A DNA stretch of 64,000 bases from Lichenicola sp965198655 (lineage in GTDB: Bacteria; Pseudomonadota; Alphaproteobacteria; Acetobacterales; Acetobacteraceae): NCBI GenBank assembly GCA_965198655.1, contig OZ240668.1, positions 4,154,001-4,218,000 on the forward strand, written 5' to 3'. Positions 26,640-35,979 of this stretch are shown piece by piece (position 1 is the first letter of the stretch; every line of letters begins with the position of its first letter). A program made the translations under genes and the position numbers. The notes beneath the pieces are model-generated. The model did no database searches. It saw only the letters and a program-made list of their open reading frames with translations, and had not been told where the DNA came from.

Positions 26640-26850
26640 AACAGCGCCTAACAGAACTGCCTGATTTGGCTGAGGCAGACGAAGGTGCGGCCGAGGGTGG
26701 TGAAGGCCTGGTAGATGTCGGCTCTGCGTTCGTGGCGCACGGCAAGGCGACGTACGCGGTTCAGCCGGGCGTGGGTGCGCTCGACCACCCAGCGGTGACG
26801 ACCCAGGCGCTGGCTGCTCTCCACGCCGCGGCGCGCGATGCATCGGGTCA
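26640..26850 (-). pseudogene. IS5-family transposase remnant (C-terminal ~60 codons)
   Basis: Reading the minus strand gives ARRGVESSQRLGRHRWVVER, THARLNRVRRLAVRHERRAD and IYQAFTTLGRTFVCLSQIRQFC before a TAG at 26650-26648. This is the conserved C-terminus of IS5-family transposases, including the catalytic Glu in VVERT. The rest of the ~270-residue protein is missing. The fragment abuts the 3' end of the RND adaptor gene, whose stop lies at the junction. It differs in sequence from the intact IS5-family element at 5194-6033. Confidence 0.8.
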
Positions 26851-28047
26851 GGGTGAACTGGCCATGATCGGCTGCACCAATGCGCCGGGTTGGAGCTTCT
26901 GCAACTGTCCGGTTATGACGCGCTCGCCCGGCTTGAGGCCTTTCACCACGACGACCATCGCGCCGGCGCTGTCGCCGAGTTCCACCACACGCTGCTCGAC
27001 CTTGTTGTCGACGCCCGCAATCATCAAGGTGCGCCCGATCTGCGTCGATCCGACGGCACTCTGTGGCACCGACAAGGCGTTGGTTCGATCGCCGAGATGC
27101 AGTCGAGCCGTCACGAACTGTCCCGGCAGCAACGTGTGGTCCGGGTTCGCGATCGTGGCGCGTACGAGGATCGTGCCGGTCGTCAGGCTGACCTGGTTGT
27201 CGATGAAGGTGAGCGGTCCGTCATGGCTCGTTCCGCCGCCGTCCAGGAAGACCGCGGTCTCGATCGGCGCGTGCGCTTGCTGTCGGGTGATCGCGTCCAG
27301 GTTGGTTTCAGCCGGGTTGAAGCTGACATAGATCGGATTGAGCTGGACCAACGTGTTCAGGGTGGCGCCGGCGACGCTGATCAGGCTGCCGGTGAAGACT
27401 TGGCTGGCGCTCAGGCGACCCGCGAACGGGGCGCGGATCTCCGTGCGGCTGAGGTTCAGGGCCGCTTCCTGCAAGGCGGCGATGTTACTGGCCCGATTGG
27501 CCTCGTCCTGACGCTGAGTGCTCTGCGTCTGGTCGGCGGTGTCGCGTGATGTCCAGCCCGCATGTGCCAGGACCTGGTTACGTCCATTGGTCGCACGCGC
27601 GTAGTTCAGGCCCGCATTGGTTTGACCGAGGGTGGCGCGGGCCTCGTTGAACGCGACTTGGTAGTCCTTCACGTCGATCTGATACAGCAGTGCACCCGAA
27701 GCGACGAAGGCACCATCGGGAGCGTCCTGATCGGTCAGGTAACCGGTGACCCTGGCCTGGATGGTCACCGTCTTGATCGCCTGCGTCATCCCCGGGTAGC
27801 TGCGGTAGATCGGCACGGTGTGCGCGGTGGCGACGATGAACGGCACCTTCATTGGCACGACCGCCACCGTCTGCGGGCGGGTGCGGCCGGTCAGCCACCA
27901 TGCGAGGAACCCGACCACGGCCAGGACGAGCAGGATCGACAGCAGGATCCGCGTCGGTCGAGGACGCCTCCCTACCGCTTCGGTTCCGGAACCAGCCGGG
28001 TCGATGGATCGGCCCACGGGCGCATCGGGTGGGTTGATGTCGGGCAT
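26848..28047 (-). CDS. RND efflux periplasmic adaptor (MexE/AcrA type)
   Basis: 399 residues from ATG 28047. A single N-terminal span (TRILLSILLVLAVVGFLAWW) anchors it. Then come the lipoyl half-motif IQARVTGYLTDQDAPDGAFV, an alpha-hairpin, the second half LSRTEIRAPFAGRLSASQV, the beta-barrel VQLNPIYVSFNPAETNLD and the membrane-proximal domain QSAVGSTQIGRTLMIAGVDN. It links the pump at 28052-31240 to an outer-membrane channel, which is not encoded here. It lies 4 bp after the pump gene, the reverse of the usual adaptor-first order. Its last residues (VQPIMASSP) may have been altered by the adjacent IS remnant. Confidence 0.92.
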   Translation of the reverse strand: MPDINPPDAPVGRSIDPAGSGTEAVGRRPRPTRILLSILLVLAVVGFLAWWLTGRTRPQTVAVVPMKVPFIVATAHTVPIYRSYPGMTQAIKTVTIQARVTGYLTDQDAPDGAFVASGALLYQIDVKDYQVAFNEARATLGQTNAGLNYARATNGRNQVLAHAGWTSRDTADQTQSTQRQDEANRASNIAALQEAALNLSRTEIRAPFAGRLSASQVFTGSLISVAGATLNTLVQLNPIYVSFNPAETNLDAITRQQAHAPIETAVFLDGGGTSHDGPLTFIDNQVSLTTGTILVRATIANPDHTLLPGQFVTARLHLGDRTNALSVPQSAVGSTQIGRTLMIAGVDNKVEQRVVELGDSAGAMVVVVKGLKPGERVITGQLQKLQPGALVQPIMASSP

Positions 28048-28051
28048 GGAG

Positions 28052-31000
28052 CTACTCCGCCGGTTCAGGTGACGCGAGGCCTGGCGCCGGCCGGGGCCTA
28101 CGACGTTCGCGCAGCCGCTCGATCGCCACGTAGAAGACAGGGGTGAACAGCAGGCCGAACACGGTGGAGGCCAGCATGCCGCCGAAAACGGTGGTCCCGA
28201 GCGACTGCCGGCTGGCAGCCCCGGCACCCCCCGCGACGACCAGAGGCGAGACGCCCAGGATAAAGGCGAAGGCGGTCATCAGGATCGGGCGCAGACGAAG
28301 TCGGGCCGCCTCCATCGCCGCCTGCAACACGGGGTGTCCCTCCTCACGCAGGCGCTTGGCGAATTCGACGATCAGGATGGCGTTCTTCGCCGACAACCCG
28401 ATCAGCATGATCAGGCCGATCTCGCCATACACGTCCAGTTCCAGGCCGCGCAGCCACAGGGCGAACAGGGCCCCGAACAGGGCGAACGGAACCGAAAGCA
28501 GCACCATGAACGGCATCGTCCAGCTCTCGTACTGGGCAGCGAGCGAGACGAACACGAACACGAACGACAGGCCGAAGATCAGCACCGCGACCGATCCGGC
28601 CAGAAGCTGCTGATAGATCACGCTCGTCCACTCGAACGTGAAACCCCGCGGCAACGCGGTCGCGGCGGCCCGCTGCATCGCCGCGACCGCCTGACTGGAG
28701 CTGTAGCCGGCAGCGGGGCCGCCGTTGATCTGGGCCGAACCATACATGTTGTAGTGCGGCACGGTCTCCGGCCCGGTCATCGGCTTCAGCGAGCCAAGCG
28801 CGTTGAGCGGGAGGACGCCGCCCCCAGTGGTCGGCACGTCGATGCCGGCGAAGTCGAGCGGGTTGTTCCGTGCGTCGCCCTCGGCCTGCATGATGACGCG
28901 GAACGTCCGGCCGAACAGGTTGAAGTCGTTGACGTAGAGCGAGCCGAGATAGCTCTGCATGGTCGTGAACACGTCGTTGAAGCTGACTCCAAGCTGCTTG
29001 GCCTTGTCGCGGTTCAGCGCGAAGTTGAGCTGTGGCGTCGAGGTGGCGAAGGTCGTGAAGAGCTGCTTGCCGTCGAGTTCCGGCTGCTGGCGGGCGACCG
29101 TCAGCAACGCCTGCGTCGCTTCGTCCAGCTTGACCGCGCCAGCCCCGTCGCGGTCCTCCACTTCGAACTCGAACCCGCCCGTCGTGCCCAGGCCAGGGAT
29201 CGACGGCGGATCGAAGCTCAGCACGAGTGCGGCGGGAATGCCCAGCAGTTGCGGCTTGAGCGCGGCGACGACGCTCTGCGCGCTGTGCGCCCTGCCTGGA
29301 CGCTGGGCCCATGGCTTGAGGATCGCGAACGCCGCAGCACTGTTGGACTGCGTGGAGTTGGTGAGGAAGTTCAGGCCCGTGACCGCGACGACGTCCTGCA
29401 CTTCCGAACGCTGCATCAGCAGAGCCTTGACCTGTCCGGTGACCGCCTCGGTCCTCGCCAGGGACGCACCATCGGGCAACTGGATGATGACGAAGAAGTA
29501 GCCCTGGTCCTCGACCGGGACGAAGGCGGTCGGAATGGAACGCGAGATGGCGTATGCGCCCCCCACGGTGCCGGCAAGGATCAGGAACATCACGGACGAA
29601 TGGCGGGTCGTCGTCCGCACGCTGGCGGAGAACGCGTTGGCCAGCCAGGCGAAGCCGGCGTTGAAGCGGCGGAACAGCCAGGCCTGCTCCCCGGTCTTGG
29701 GCTTGAGCAGGATCGCGCACAGCGCCGGGCTCAGCGTCAACGAGTTGAACGCGGAAAGGGCGACGGAGATGGCGATGGTCAGTGCGAACTGCCTATAGAG
29801 TTGGCCCGTGATGCCTGGCAGGAAGGCCACGGGAACGAAGACCGCCATCAACACCGCGGTGGTCGCGAGGATCGGCCCGGTAACCTCCTTCATCGCCGCC
29901 TTCGCGGCCTCGAGCGGCCGCTTGCCGCCGTCGATCTGGCGCGTGACGTTCTCGACGACGACGATGGCATCGTCGACCACGAGCCCGACCGCAAGCACGA
30001 GCCCGAGCAGACTGACGATGTTGATGGAGAACCCAACCACCTTCATCACCGCCAGGGTGCCGAGCAGGGAGACCGGAATCGAGATCCCCGGGATCAGCGT
30101 GGTTCGCCAACTCTGAAGAAACACGAACACGACGATGAACACCAGGATGAGGGCCTCGACCAGCGTCGTGACGACTTCGCGCAACGAGGCGGAGACGAAC
30201 ATCGTGGTGTCGTATTTGATCGTGTAGCCGATGCCCGGCGGAAAGCTTGGCGCGAGGGCGGCCATCCTGGCGCGAACCAGCTTGTCGAGCGCCAGGGCGT
30301 TGGCTCCGGGCGTCTGGTAGATCGCCAGGATGACGGTAGGCTTGCCGTCGATGTATGCGTTCGAGTCGTACGATTGCGCGCCGAGCTCGACCCGGCCGAT
30401 GTCGCGCAGCCGGACCATCGCGCTGCTGCTGCTCCCGGCGCGCACGATGATGTCCTCGAAGTGCCTGACGTCGGGAAGACGGCCCAGCGTGTTGATCTGC
30501 AGCTCGAACTGCTGATCGGAAGGCGAGGGCGCCTCACCCAACTTACCGCCCGCAACCTGCTGGTTCTGCTCGAGGATCGCGTCCTGCACCTGCACGGCGG
30601 TGATGCCGAGATGAGCGAGGCGAACCGGGTTGAGCCACACGCGCATGGCGTAGCGCTTCTCGCCGAAGATCGTCACGTTGCCGACGCCTTGTAGACGCTT
30701 CAGCGGATCGACCAGTTGAAGATAAGCGTAGTTGCTCAGGCCAAGGGCGTCGACCGTGTTGTTGGGCGAGACCATGTTGACCAGCAGGGTGAAGTTGGGC
30801 TCCTGCTTCTGGATCGTGATGCCGCCCTGGTTGACGATCGACGGCAGGTCTCCCGTTGCCTGCGAAACGCGGTTCTGAACGTCGACGGCGGCGATGTCGA
30901 CGTCGTAGCCGACGTTGAAGGTGATGGTGATGGTCGACGTGCCGTCGTTGGCGCTCACCGACGACATGTAGGCCATGCCCTCGACGCCGTTGATCTGCTG

Positions 31001-31240
31001 CTCGAGCGGCGTCGTCACGGTGTCGGCGACGATCTGGGCGCTCGCTCCCGGGTAGGCTGCCGAGACCACGACCTGCGGCGGGGTGATCTCCGGGAACTGT
31101 GCCACCGGAAGTTCGAGGTATCCGACGATGCCGGCCAACACCATGACGATGGCGACCACGGACGCGAAGATCGGGCGGGTGATGAAGAAGTTGATCAAAG
31201 AGGCGCCAGCCGCTGATGATACGCGTTTCTCATTGGGCAT
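28052..31240 (-). CDS. RND efflux permease, HAE1 family
   Basis: 1,062 residues, full length for AcrB/MexF-type proton-drug antiporters. The start is MPNEKRVSS..., with the first span INFFITRPIFASVVAIVMVL. The proton-relay Asp pair of TM4 is intact (AVGLVVDDAIVVVENVTRQI). Other family marks are GVEGMAYMSSVSANDG, the porter-domain VSFNDVFTTMQSYLGSLYVN and PFALFGALFALWLRGLELDV. It forms an inner-membrane trimer exporting hydrophobic or amphiphilic compounds with its adaptor. Confidence 0.96.
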   Translation of the reverse strand: MPNEKRVSSAAGASLINFFITRPIFASVVAIVMVLAGIVGYLELPVAQFPEITPPQVVVSAAYPGASAQIVADTVTTPLEQQINGVEGMAYMSSVSANDGTSTITITFNVGYDVDIAAVDVQNRVSQATGDLPSIVNQGGITIQKQEPNFTLLVNMVSPNNTVDALGLSNYAYLQLVDPLKRLQGVGNVTIFGEKRYAMRVWLNPVRLAHLGITAVQVQDAILEQNQQVAGGKLGEAPSPSDQQFELQINTLGRLPDVRHFEDIIVRAGSSSSAMVRLRDIGRVELGAQSYDSNAYIDGKPTVILAIYQTPGANALALDKLVRARMAALAPSFPPGIGYTIKYDTTMFVSASLREVVTTLVEALILVFIVVFVFLQSWRTTLIPGISIPVSLLGTLAVMKVVGFSINIVSLLGLVLAVGLVVDDAIVVVENVTRQIDGGKRPLEAAKAAMKEVTGPILATTAVLMAVFVPVAFLPGITGQLYRQFALTIAISVALSAFNSLTLSPALCAILLKPKTGEQAWLFRRFNAGFAWLANAFSASVRTTTRHSSVMFLILAGTVGGAYAISRSIPTAFVPVEDQGYFFVIIQLPDGASLARTEAVTGQVKALLMQRSEVQDVVAVTGLNFLTNSTQSNSAAAFAILKPWAQRPGRAHSAQSVVAALKPQLLGIPAALVLSFDPPSIPGLGTTGGFEFEVEDRDGAGAVKLDEATQALLTVARQQPELDGKQLFTTFATSTPQLNFALNRDKAKQLGVSFNDVFTTMQSYLGSLYVNDFNLFGRTFRVIMQAEGDARNNPLDFAGIDVPTTGGGVLPLNALGSLKPMTGPETVPHYNMYGSAQINGGPAAGYSSSQAVAAMQRAAATALPRGFTFEWTSVIYQQLLAGSVAVLIFGLSFVFVFVSLAAQYESWTMPFMVLLSVPFALFGALFALWLRGLELDVYGEIGLIMLIGLSAKNAILIVEFAKRLREEGHPVLQAAMEAARLRLRPILMTAFAFILGVSPLVVAGGAGAASRQSLGTTVFGGMLASTVFGLLFTPVFYVAIERLRERRRPRPAPGLASPEPAE

Positions 31241-31631
31241 TCCTCTTCGTATCGGCGATCAAGACCCTGATCCGGCAGCAGCGCGAGGTTCGGAATCTAC
31301 TCAGACGGGTTCCGGAATGCTGAACCCCTCCTCGGAAACCGGACTTCCGGCTCCACGCCGACGGCCGCGTCTCGGCCCGCAGCGTGATCATCCAACCGGT
31401 CGTCCAACAGCTCCGCCCTGGAGGCGCTGCTGGCGTCGCGGCCGGGCTGGTCCCGTAGATGCAGCCACCATCGGCTAAGCGTGCCTGTCCGAGCAGATGG
31501 AGAGGACGGCGAGGAGAACCCACCTGTCCACGCCTCCAGCCTCCCTGCTGGCTCGCGACGCGGTGCGGCCGTGGCAAGTCACATCGCGCGGCGCCTGACG
31601 TTCCGGGCCTGCCAGCCGCGCCGCCTCACGT
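31241..31631. other. Intergenic region between receptor and RND genes
   Basis: About 390 GC-rich bases with only short shadow frames. The promoter of the RND-adaptor operon is expected in its left part. I see no clear operator, terminator or RNA gene. Confidence 0.4.
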
Positions 31632-34424
31632 TCAGAAGCGTGCCGAAACTGTGAAGGTCACCGCGGCTGGTTCACCTGCGATGCCGTTGGCGAATGAAGG
31701 GCCGCTATAGGGACTGATCGGCTGTCCCTTGAATGGCCCGTTTGTGAAATTGCCTTGAGTTGAAGGTGCCACCTGTCGATACAGATACTGGAAGTAGTGC
31801 GTATTGAATATGTTGATGATGTTCAGGTCGAAGCTTAGCTGCCTCAACGGGCCAACGCTCCTTACTGGTAGCTTGTAGTTCATGTCGAGGTTGAAGACGG
31901 CAAACGGAGAGATCCCGCCATTCGGGTCATAGGTCGTCGCCCCGGCCGTCGCGCTGTAGTAGTTATACGTTCCAGGCGCTCCGACGCCCGCGATCGGCCC
32001 CACGTTCTGCAGGCCGTTCAAATCATACGTGGTCGCCTGCTTGCCGGTGTACTGTCCCTCGAACCGGATGTTGAGTTCATCGTTTCGGATGCCAACGTTC
32101 CTGCGATTGTAATCAACTCCAAAGGTAGACAGCCAGTCCGGAACACCCGTGACCGGGGTGCCTCTGACGACGACACCAAACTGGTCTTCCTGCACCGAGG
32201 CATAGCCGAAAGTCGTGGCAAGATATTTTGCCAGGGTGTGGGAGACATTGCCGAAGAGCTGCCACCGGGGAGTGGCCTGCCAAATAGCCGAGGCCTCGAA
32301 ACCCTTGAACTCACGTTGCCCGTTGTTTGAATAGAATGCCTCACCCGCCATCGGACCGAACTCGTAGGAGAAGTAGCCGAAATCCCTCTCCACGTGCTGG
32401 TAGAAGTAATCTATCGACAAGACCAGGTTGTTTCTGTCGTATTTGACCCCACCCTCATACAGGTGAACGATCGAGGCGTTCGGCGGGCTCCCGATCAGGT
32501 TCGGTCCGAAATCCGTCACCGGTGCGAAAAGCGCCGAGTTTCCTGCACTTCCATAGAACGATACGCCTCGCGCCGCCGGAAGGACGCGATCGAGATCGTA
32601 CGAGACGTTGATGAAAGGCAGGTATTCCCGGTCCCACTTGTGAGCCTTGTAGCTGCCGAAATCGCAAGGGTTGCCGGCTTGACAATACGGAGTGGCAAGC
32701 AGAGCTGCGGACGGCGTTCCCCCAAAGATCTTGCTGCCGAGATCGCTTGAGTCCGTGCCCTCGACCGTCAGTCCCGGCGTGATATGCAGGGTGTTGTGGA
32801 CGAGGTCTATCTTGTCCTGGAGGTAGCCCTGGTAGATGGTCCTCTGGAAGCCTCCGTCATAGCCGCCGGTCGAGCCGATGACGGTAGACCAGATCTCGTT
32901 CTGTGGCAGTTCCGGAACGTTCGGGTAGACGCTCGCGTAAGCGTGTGACGCCGGCTGGGTTTCCTTGGCGACCAAGCCGCCGAGCTTTATCGTGTTCAGG
33001 ATCCCCAGAAACGCCGGGGGTGTGATGGTGAGGCGAGGTTGGAATCCATAGGTGTCGGAGTGCGTCGAGTTTTGCTGGGCATTGTATCCGCAGGGACTCG
33101 GCTGATCTGCCGCGAGATATTCCGCCTGTAGTCCAGCCGGGCATCCTGCCGAGGATGCCGTATAGGGATAAGCCTGCGGGTCATAGAAGACGTTGCCACG
33201 ACCGTACAAACCCTGCTCCGCGTATCCTGCGGGTGTCTGGGTAAATGGCGATGACAGACCGACGGTGACGGAACCAGGCTGCCCGTTGGGGCCGAAGATA
33301 GTCGGGTTGCCATAGCTGGTGGTGTTCGAGTCCGAGTTCAGATAGAACAACGTCAGACCAGCACTCGCATAGTCGTTGATGTATGTGTCGTTTTTCAAGA
33401 TCAAGGTCAGGTAGTCGTCGGACTGCCGCTGGAACACGTCCGCGGGCGAATAGTTGCTGAACATCCCGTACTTGTCCAGGAAGGGTAGGGGCACCGGCTC
33501 CGGAAGTGTCAGGCCGCTCCCCGTGTTGTAGTTCACGGTAGCCTGGAACAACGACAGGCCCCCGCTGTAGGGCTTGTCGAACGCGTACTCCATGCTGTTG
33601 TATCGGGCGGGGGTGTAGTCGATGAAACCGTTGGACTGCAGGTTGGAGTATTTCAGCATCATCTTCGGCGCGTCCGCGCCGGTACCAAGAAGACCGTCCA
33701 TGCGACCCGAGTCGAGGTCGAAGCCCTCGTCCCAGGTTCCGAACGAACCGACCGAACCGAACAGGTCGGCGTGTGCGTCGTTGCTCGGTCTGAGGCTGGT
33801 GTAGGCGATGGTGCCGCCGATCGTGCCGAAGGTGCTCTTATCGGGATAGGCGACGCCGGGATAGATCGAGACCCCGCTGATCTGGTCCAGGTTGAAGTGA
33901 CCGCCCAGGAGGTTCTGAAGATAGTTGCCGCTCCCACCGCTCAGCAGATCCTGCATCGGAACGCCATCGAGGGTCTGGGCTGTCTCCAGGCCTCGCGCGC
34001 CGCGAATGGTCAGGACGGGCTCGTTCTCGCCGATGCCCTGCTGATAGACGTAGACCGACGGTGCAGCACGTAGAAGCGTCGCGACGCTTCCCTGCACACC
34101 CACCTGGGCGATTTGCGCCGCCCCGAGCTCCGTCACGGCGCTCGGAGAGTTCTTCTCCCTCAGAAGTCGCTGCTGCGCCTTGACCGTGATGGTCTCGCTG
34201 TTGCCCGCGGTAGTGCCGGTCTGCGTGTTGGGTGCCTGGTCACGAGCGTTCTGCGGAATGCCAGGTGGCGCCGTCTGGGCGGGAACTTGCGCCTGGGCGG
34301 TGTGGGCGGCGATCGACGCCGCCAGCGCGCTTGCAGCACTTAGCGAGCGGCGGTTCTGGCGGCGAGGCCGGCTCAAAATCAGAAGGGCGCATCGTGCGGC
34401 TAACGCATCCTCGAACCTCTGCAT
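31632..34424 (-). CDS. TonB-dependent outer-membrane receptor
   Basis: About 930 residues from the first ATG. The signal segment is SLSAASALAASIAAHTAQAQ near residue 28-47. The plug follows: NSETITVKAQQRLL (TonB-box region), then GENEPVLTIRGARGLETAQT and GGHFNLDQISGVSIYPGVAY. The 22-strand barrel ends with an aromatic C-terminus (AAVTFTVSARF), as needed for outer-membrane assembly. It transports an unknown ligand using TonB-ExbBD energy. No siderophore, vitamin B12 or sugar genes are adjacent. It lies upstream of the RND pump on the same strand, ~390 bp away. Confidence 0.92.
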   Translation of the reverse strand: MQRFEDALAARCALLILSRPRRQNRRSLSAASALAASIAAHTAQAQVPAQTAPPGIPQNARDQAPNTQTGTTAGNSETITVKAQQRLLREKNSPSAVTELGAAQIAQVGVQGSVATLLRAAPSVYVYQQGIGENEPVLTIRGARGLETAQTLDGVPMQDLLSGGSGNYLQNLLGGHFNLDQISGVSIYPGVAYPDKSTFGTIGGTIAYTSLRPSNDAHADLFGSVGSFGTWDEGFDLDSGRMDGLLGTGADAPKMMLKYSNLQSNGFIDYTPARYNSMEYAFDKPYSGGLSLFQATVNYNTGSGLTLPEPVPLPFLDKYGMFSNYSPADVFQRQSDDYLTLILKNDTYINDYASAGLTLFYLNSDSNTTSYGNPTIFGPNGQPGSVTVGLSSPFTQTPAGYAEQGLYGRGNVFYDPQAYPYTASSAGCPAGLQAEYLAADQPSPCGYNAQQNSTHSDTYGFQPRLTITPPAFLGILNTIKLGGLVAKETQPASHAYASVYPNVPELPQNEIWSTVIGSTGGYDGGFQRTIYQGYLQDKIDLVHNTLHITPGLTVEGTDSSDLGSKIFGGTPSAALLATPYCQAGNPCDFGSYKAHKWDREYLPFINVSYDLDRVLPAARGVSFYGSAGNSALFAPVTDFGPNLIGSPPNASIVHLYEGGVKYDRNNLVLSIDYFYQHVERDFGYFSYEFGPMAGEAFYSNNGQREFKGFEASAIWQATPRWQLFGNVSHTLAKYLATTFGYASVQEDQFGVVVRGTPVTGVPDWLSTFGVDYNRRNVGIRNDELNIRFEGQYTGKQATTYDLNGLQNVGPIAGVGAPGTYNYYSATAGATTYDPNGGISPFAVFNLDMNYKLPVRSVGPLRQLSFDLNIINIFNTHYFQYLYRQVAPSTQGNFTNGPFKGQPISPYSGPSFANGIAGEPAAVTFTVSARF

Positions 34425-34561
34425 CGCGCCCTCCCTGGATCACGACGATCAGGCTTCCATCTTCGAACCGATCCGTAAACAAAAAACTTTCACTCGTATA
34501 CAAAATGTTTGACTGGCGGTCGGCAGCGATCCAACCTTCGTTGGAGCTCTTCGGGATCGGC

Positions 34562-35053
34562 ATGATGCGCGGCTATTCCTTCAGGTCGATCGGACAACGG
34601 GTGCTCGCGAGGGTCGGCCTCATGATGTCGTTGAGTGGTAATCTGGTGGCTATCCCGGTGCAGGCTGCCCCGCTTCCCGATCCGGTCCGGGACGGGATCA
34701 GCCAGTCCCTGACCAACAGCGCGGTCGAGTGGTCCAGGAACGATCTCGATGGTTTCATGAAAAGCTACGAGGACTCGCCGGAGACGACCTACGTGACCGC
34801 CCACAGGCTGGTGCGCGGGTTCGGGGCGATCAAGGCCATGTACGCCTCCCGTTTCGACGGCAAGACGTCGCTGGGGAGGTTGTCGTTCTCGCTGGAGGAG
34901 GTCCGGCCCCTCGGGACCGGGTTTGCCTTGGCGATCGGACGTTACGAGCTGATCCGGGTCGGTCTGCCCACCCCGGCCTCGGGGATCTTCACCCTCGTGT
35001 TTCACCAGACGCAGGCGGGATGGAAGATAGTGTCCGACCACACGTCGTCATGA
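34562..35053 (+). CDS. Exported NTF2-like (DUF4440/SnoaL-type) protein
   Basis: About 163 residues from ATG 34562 (ATG 34505 and 34625 are alternatives; the frame is also open upstream). An export signal spans about residues 10-38 (VLARVGLMMSLSGNLVAIPV, then QAAPLPD). The mature domain shows the NTF2-like pattern SAVEWSRNDLDGFMKSYEDS, TYVTAHRLVRGFGAIKAMYA and GIFTLVFHQTQAGWKIVSDH. Members are small cone-shaped binding proteins or isomerase-like enzymes. Role here unknown. Confidence 0.7.
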   Translation: MMRGYSFRSIGQRVLARVGLMMSLSGNLVAIPVQAAPLPDPVRDGISQSLTNSAVEWSRNDLDGFMKSYEDSPETTYVTAHRLVRGFGAIKAMYASRFDGKTSLGRLSFSLEEVRPLGTGFALAIGRYELIRVGLPTPASGIFTLVFHQTQAGWKIVSDHTSS

Positions 35054-35274
35054 CGGCGATCGACGCTGACAGGTTGCGGACGTCTTGTGGATGGTCGGCT
35101 TGGTCTGCTAGGAGACGGCGCAATCTTTGGCAACGTTGTCCTGTCACATCGTTGCCGAAGCAAGACTGCGACGGGTGCTCGCGGACCCACCCGGAGAAGC
35201 GCTTCTCGATGGGGGCGGCCGTCGACCCGGTCGCGATGGCGTAACGGCACGACGACTCGAGGAAGTGGCCAATC

Positions 35275-35979
35275 TTGCCTCCATCAAGCCGGCGATCCGG
35301 GGACGATACTCCCAAGGTGGGTACGCTCATCCGTGCCAGGCGGCACAAGATGGGACTGACGTTGCAGGCCTTGGGCGACGCCGCCGGCGTGTCGATCGGC
35401 TACCTCAGCGTCATCGAACGAGACCAGGCAACGCCGTCGCTGGGAACCCTGGCCCAGATCGCACGGCACCTGGATGTCGATCTGGACTTCTTCGTTTCGA
35501 TGCCGAGCGCCAGGAACGCGCTGACCCGGGCGGATGAGCGCGAGAAGTTCGCGGTGAGCGGGTCGTCCATTATCTACGAGCGCCTTGCCGCTGACTTCGC
35601 CGGCAACGTGCTCTCGTCCTTCATTCTCACCATACCGCCAGGCTATCGATCGGAAACGGTCAGCCACGAGGGCGAGGAGCTGCTTTTCATCCTCGACGGG
35701 TCGATCACCGACCGGCTGGACGACGAGGAGATGATCCTTCATGCAGGCGATAGCCTCCACTTTCGCGGGAACCGCCCCCATTCCTGGGCTAATCACACGA
35801 GCGCGCCCGCGCGCGTGCTGTGGACCGGCACGTTGCCGATCTTTCGTTCCCGGCTGGGCGGCTCGTTCGGCCCAAAGCTCGCGAACGGGACAAGGCACGC
35901 GACGGGCGGCAAGAAGGAGCCGAGCAAGATGGAGCAAGCGCGCTCCAAGACCAAGACGCTTCCGGCACGGGCGCGATGA
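35275..35979 (+). CDS. XRE-family regulator with C-terminal cupin domain
   Basis: 234 residues from a TTG start, or ~220 from GTG 35317, which gives a more typical N-terminus (VGTLIRARRHKMGLTLQALG). The HTH covers about residues 18-70 of the longer form (DAAGVSIGYLSVIERDQATP). The cupin follows at ~105-185, with VSHEGEELLFILDGSITDRL and HAGDSLHFRGNRPHSWANH. The architecture matches PuuR/SutR-type regulators that sense a small amine or amino acid. The stop overlaps the ATG of the M24 peptidase gene (ATGA), so the pair is translationally coupled. Confidence 0.85.
   Translation: MPPSSRRSGDDTPKVGTLIRARRHKMGLTLQALGDAAGVSIGYLSVIERDQATPSLGTLAQIARHLDVDLDFFVSMPSARNALTRADEREKFAVSGSSIIYERLAADFAGNVLSSFILTIPPGYRSETVSHEGEELLFILDGSITDRLDDEEMILHAGDSLHFRGNRPHSWANHTSAPARVLWTGTLPIFRSRLGGSFGPKLANGTRHATGGKKEPSKMEQARSKTKTLPARAR

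Noticed and set aside
28334..30694. 786-codon plus-strand open frame
   Set aside because: Antisense to the RND pump; composition is Arg/Asp/Glu/His-rich mirror sequence with no motif.
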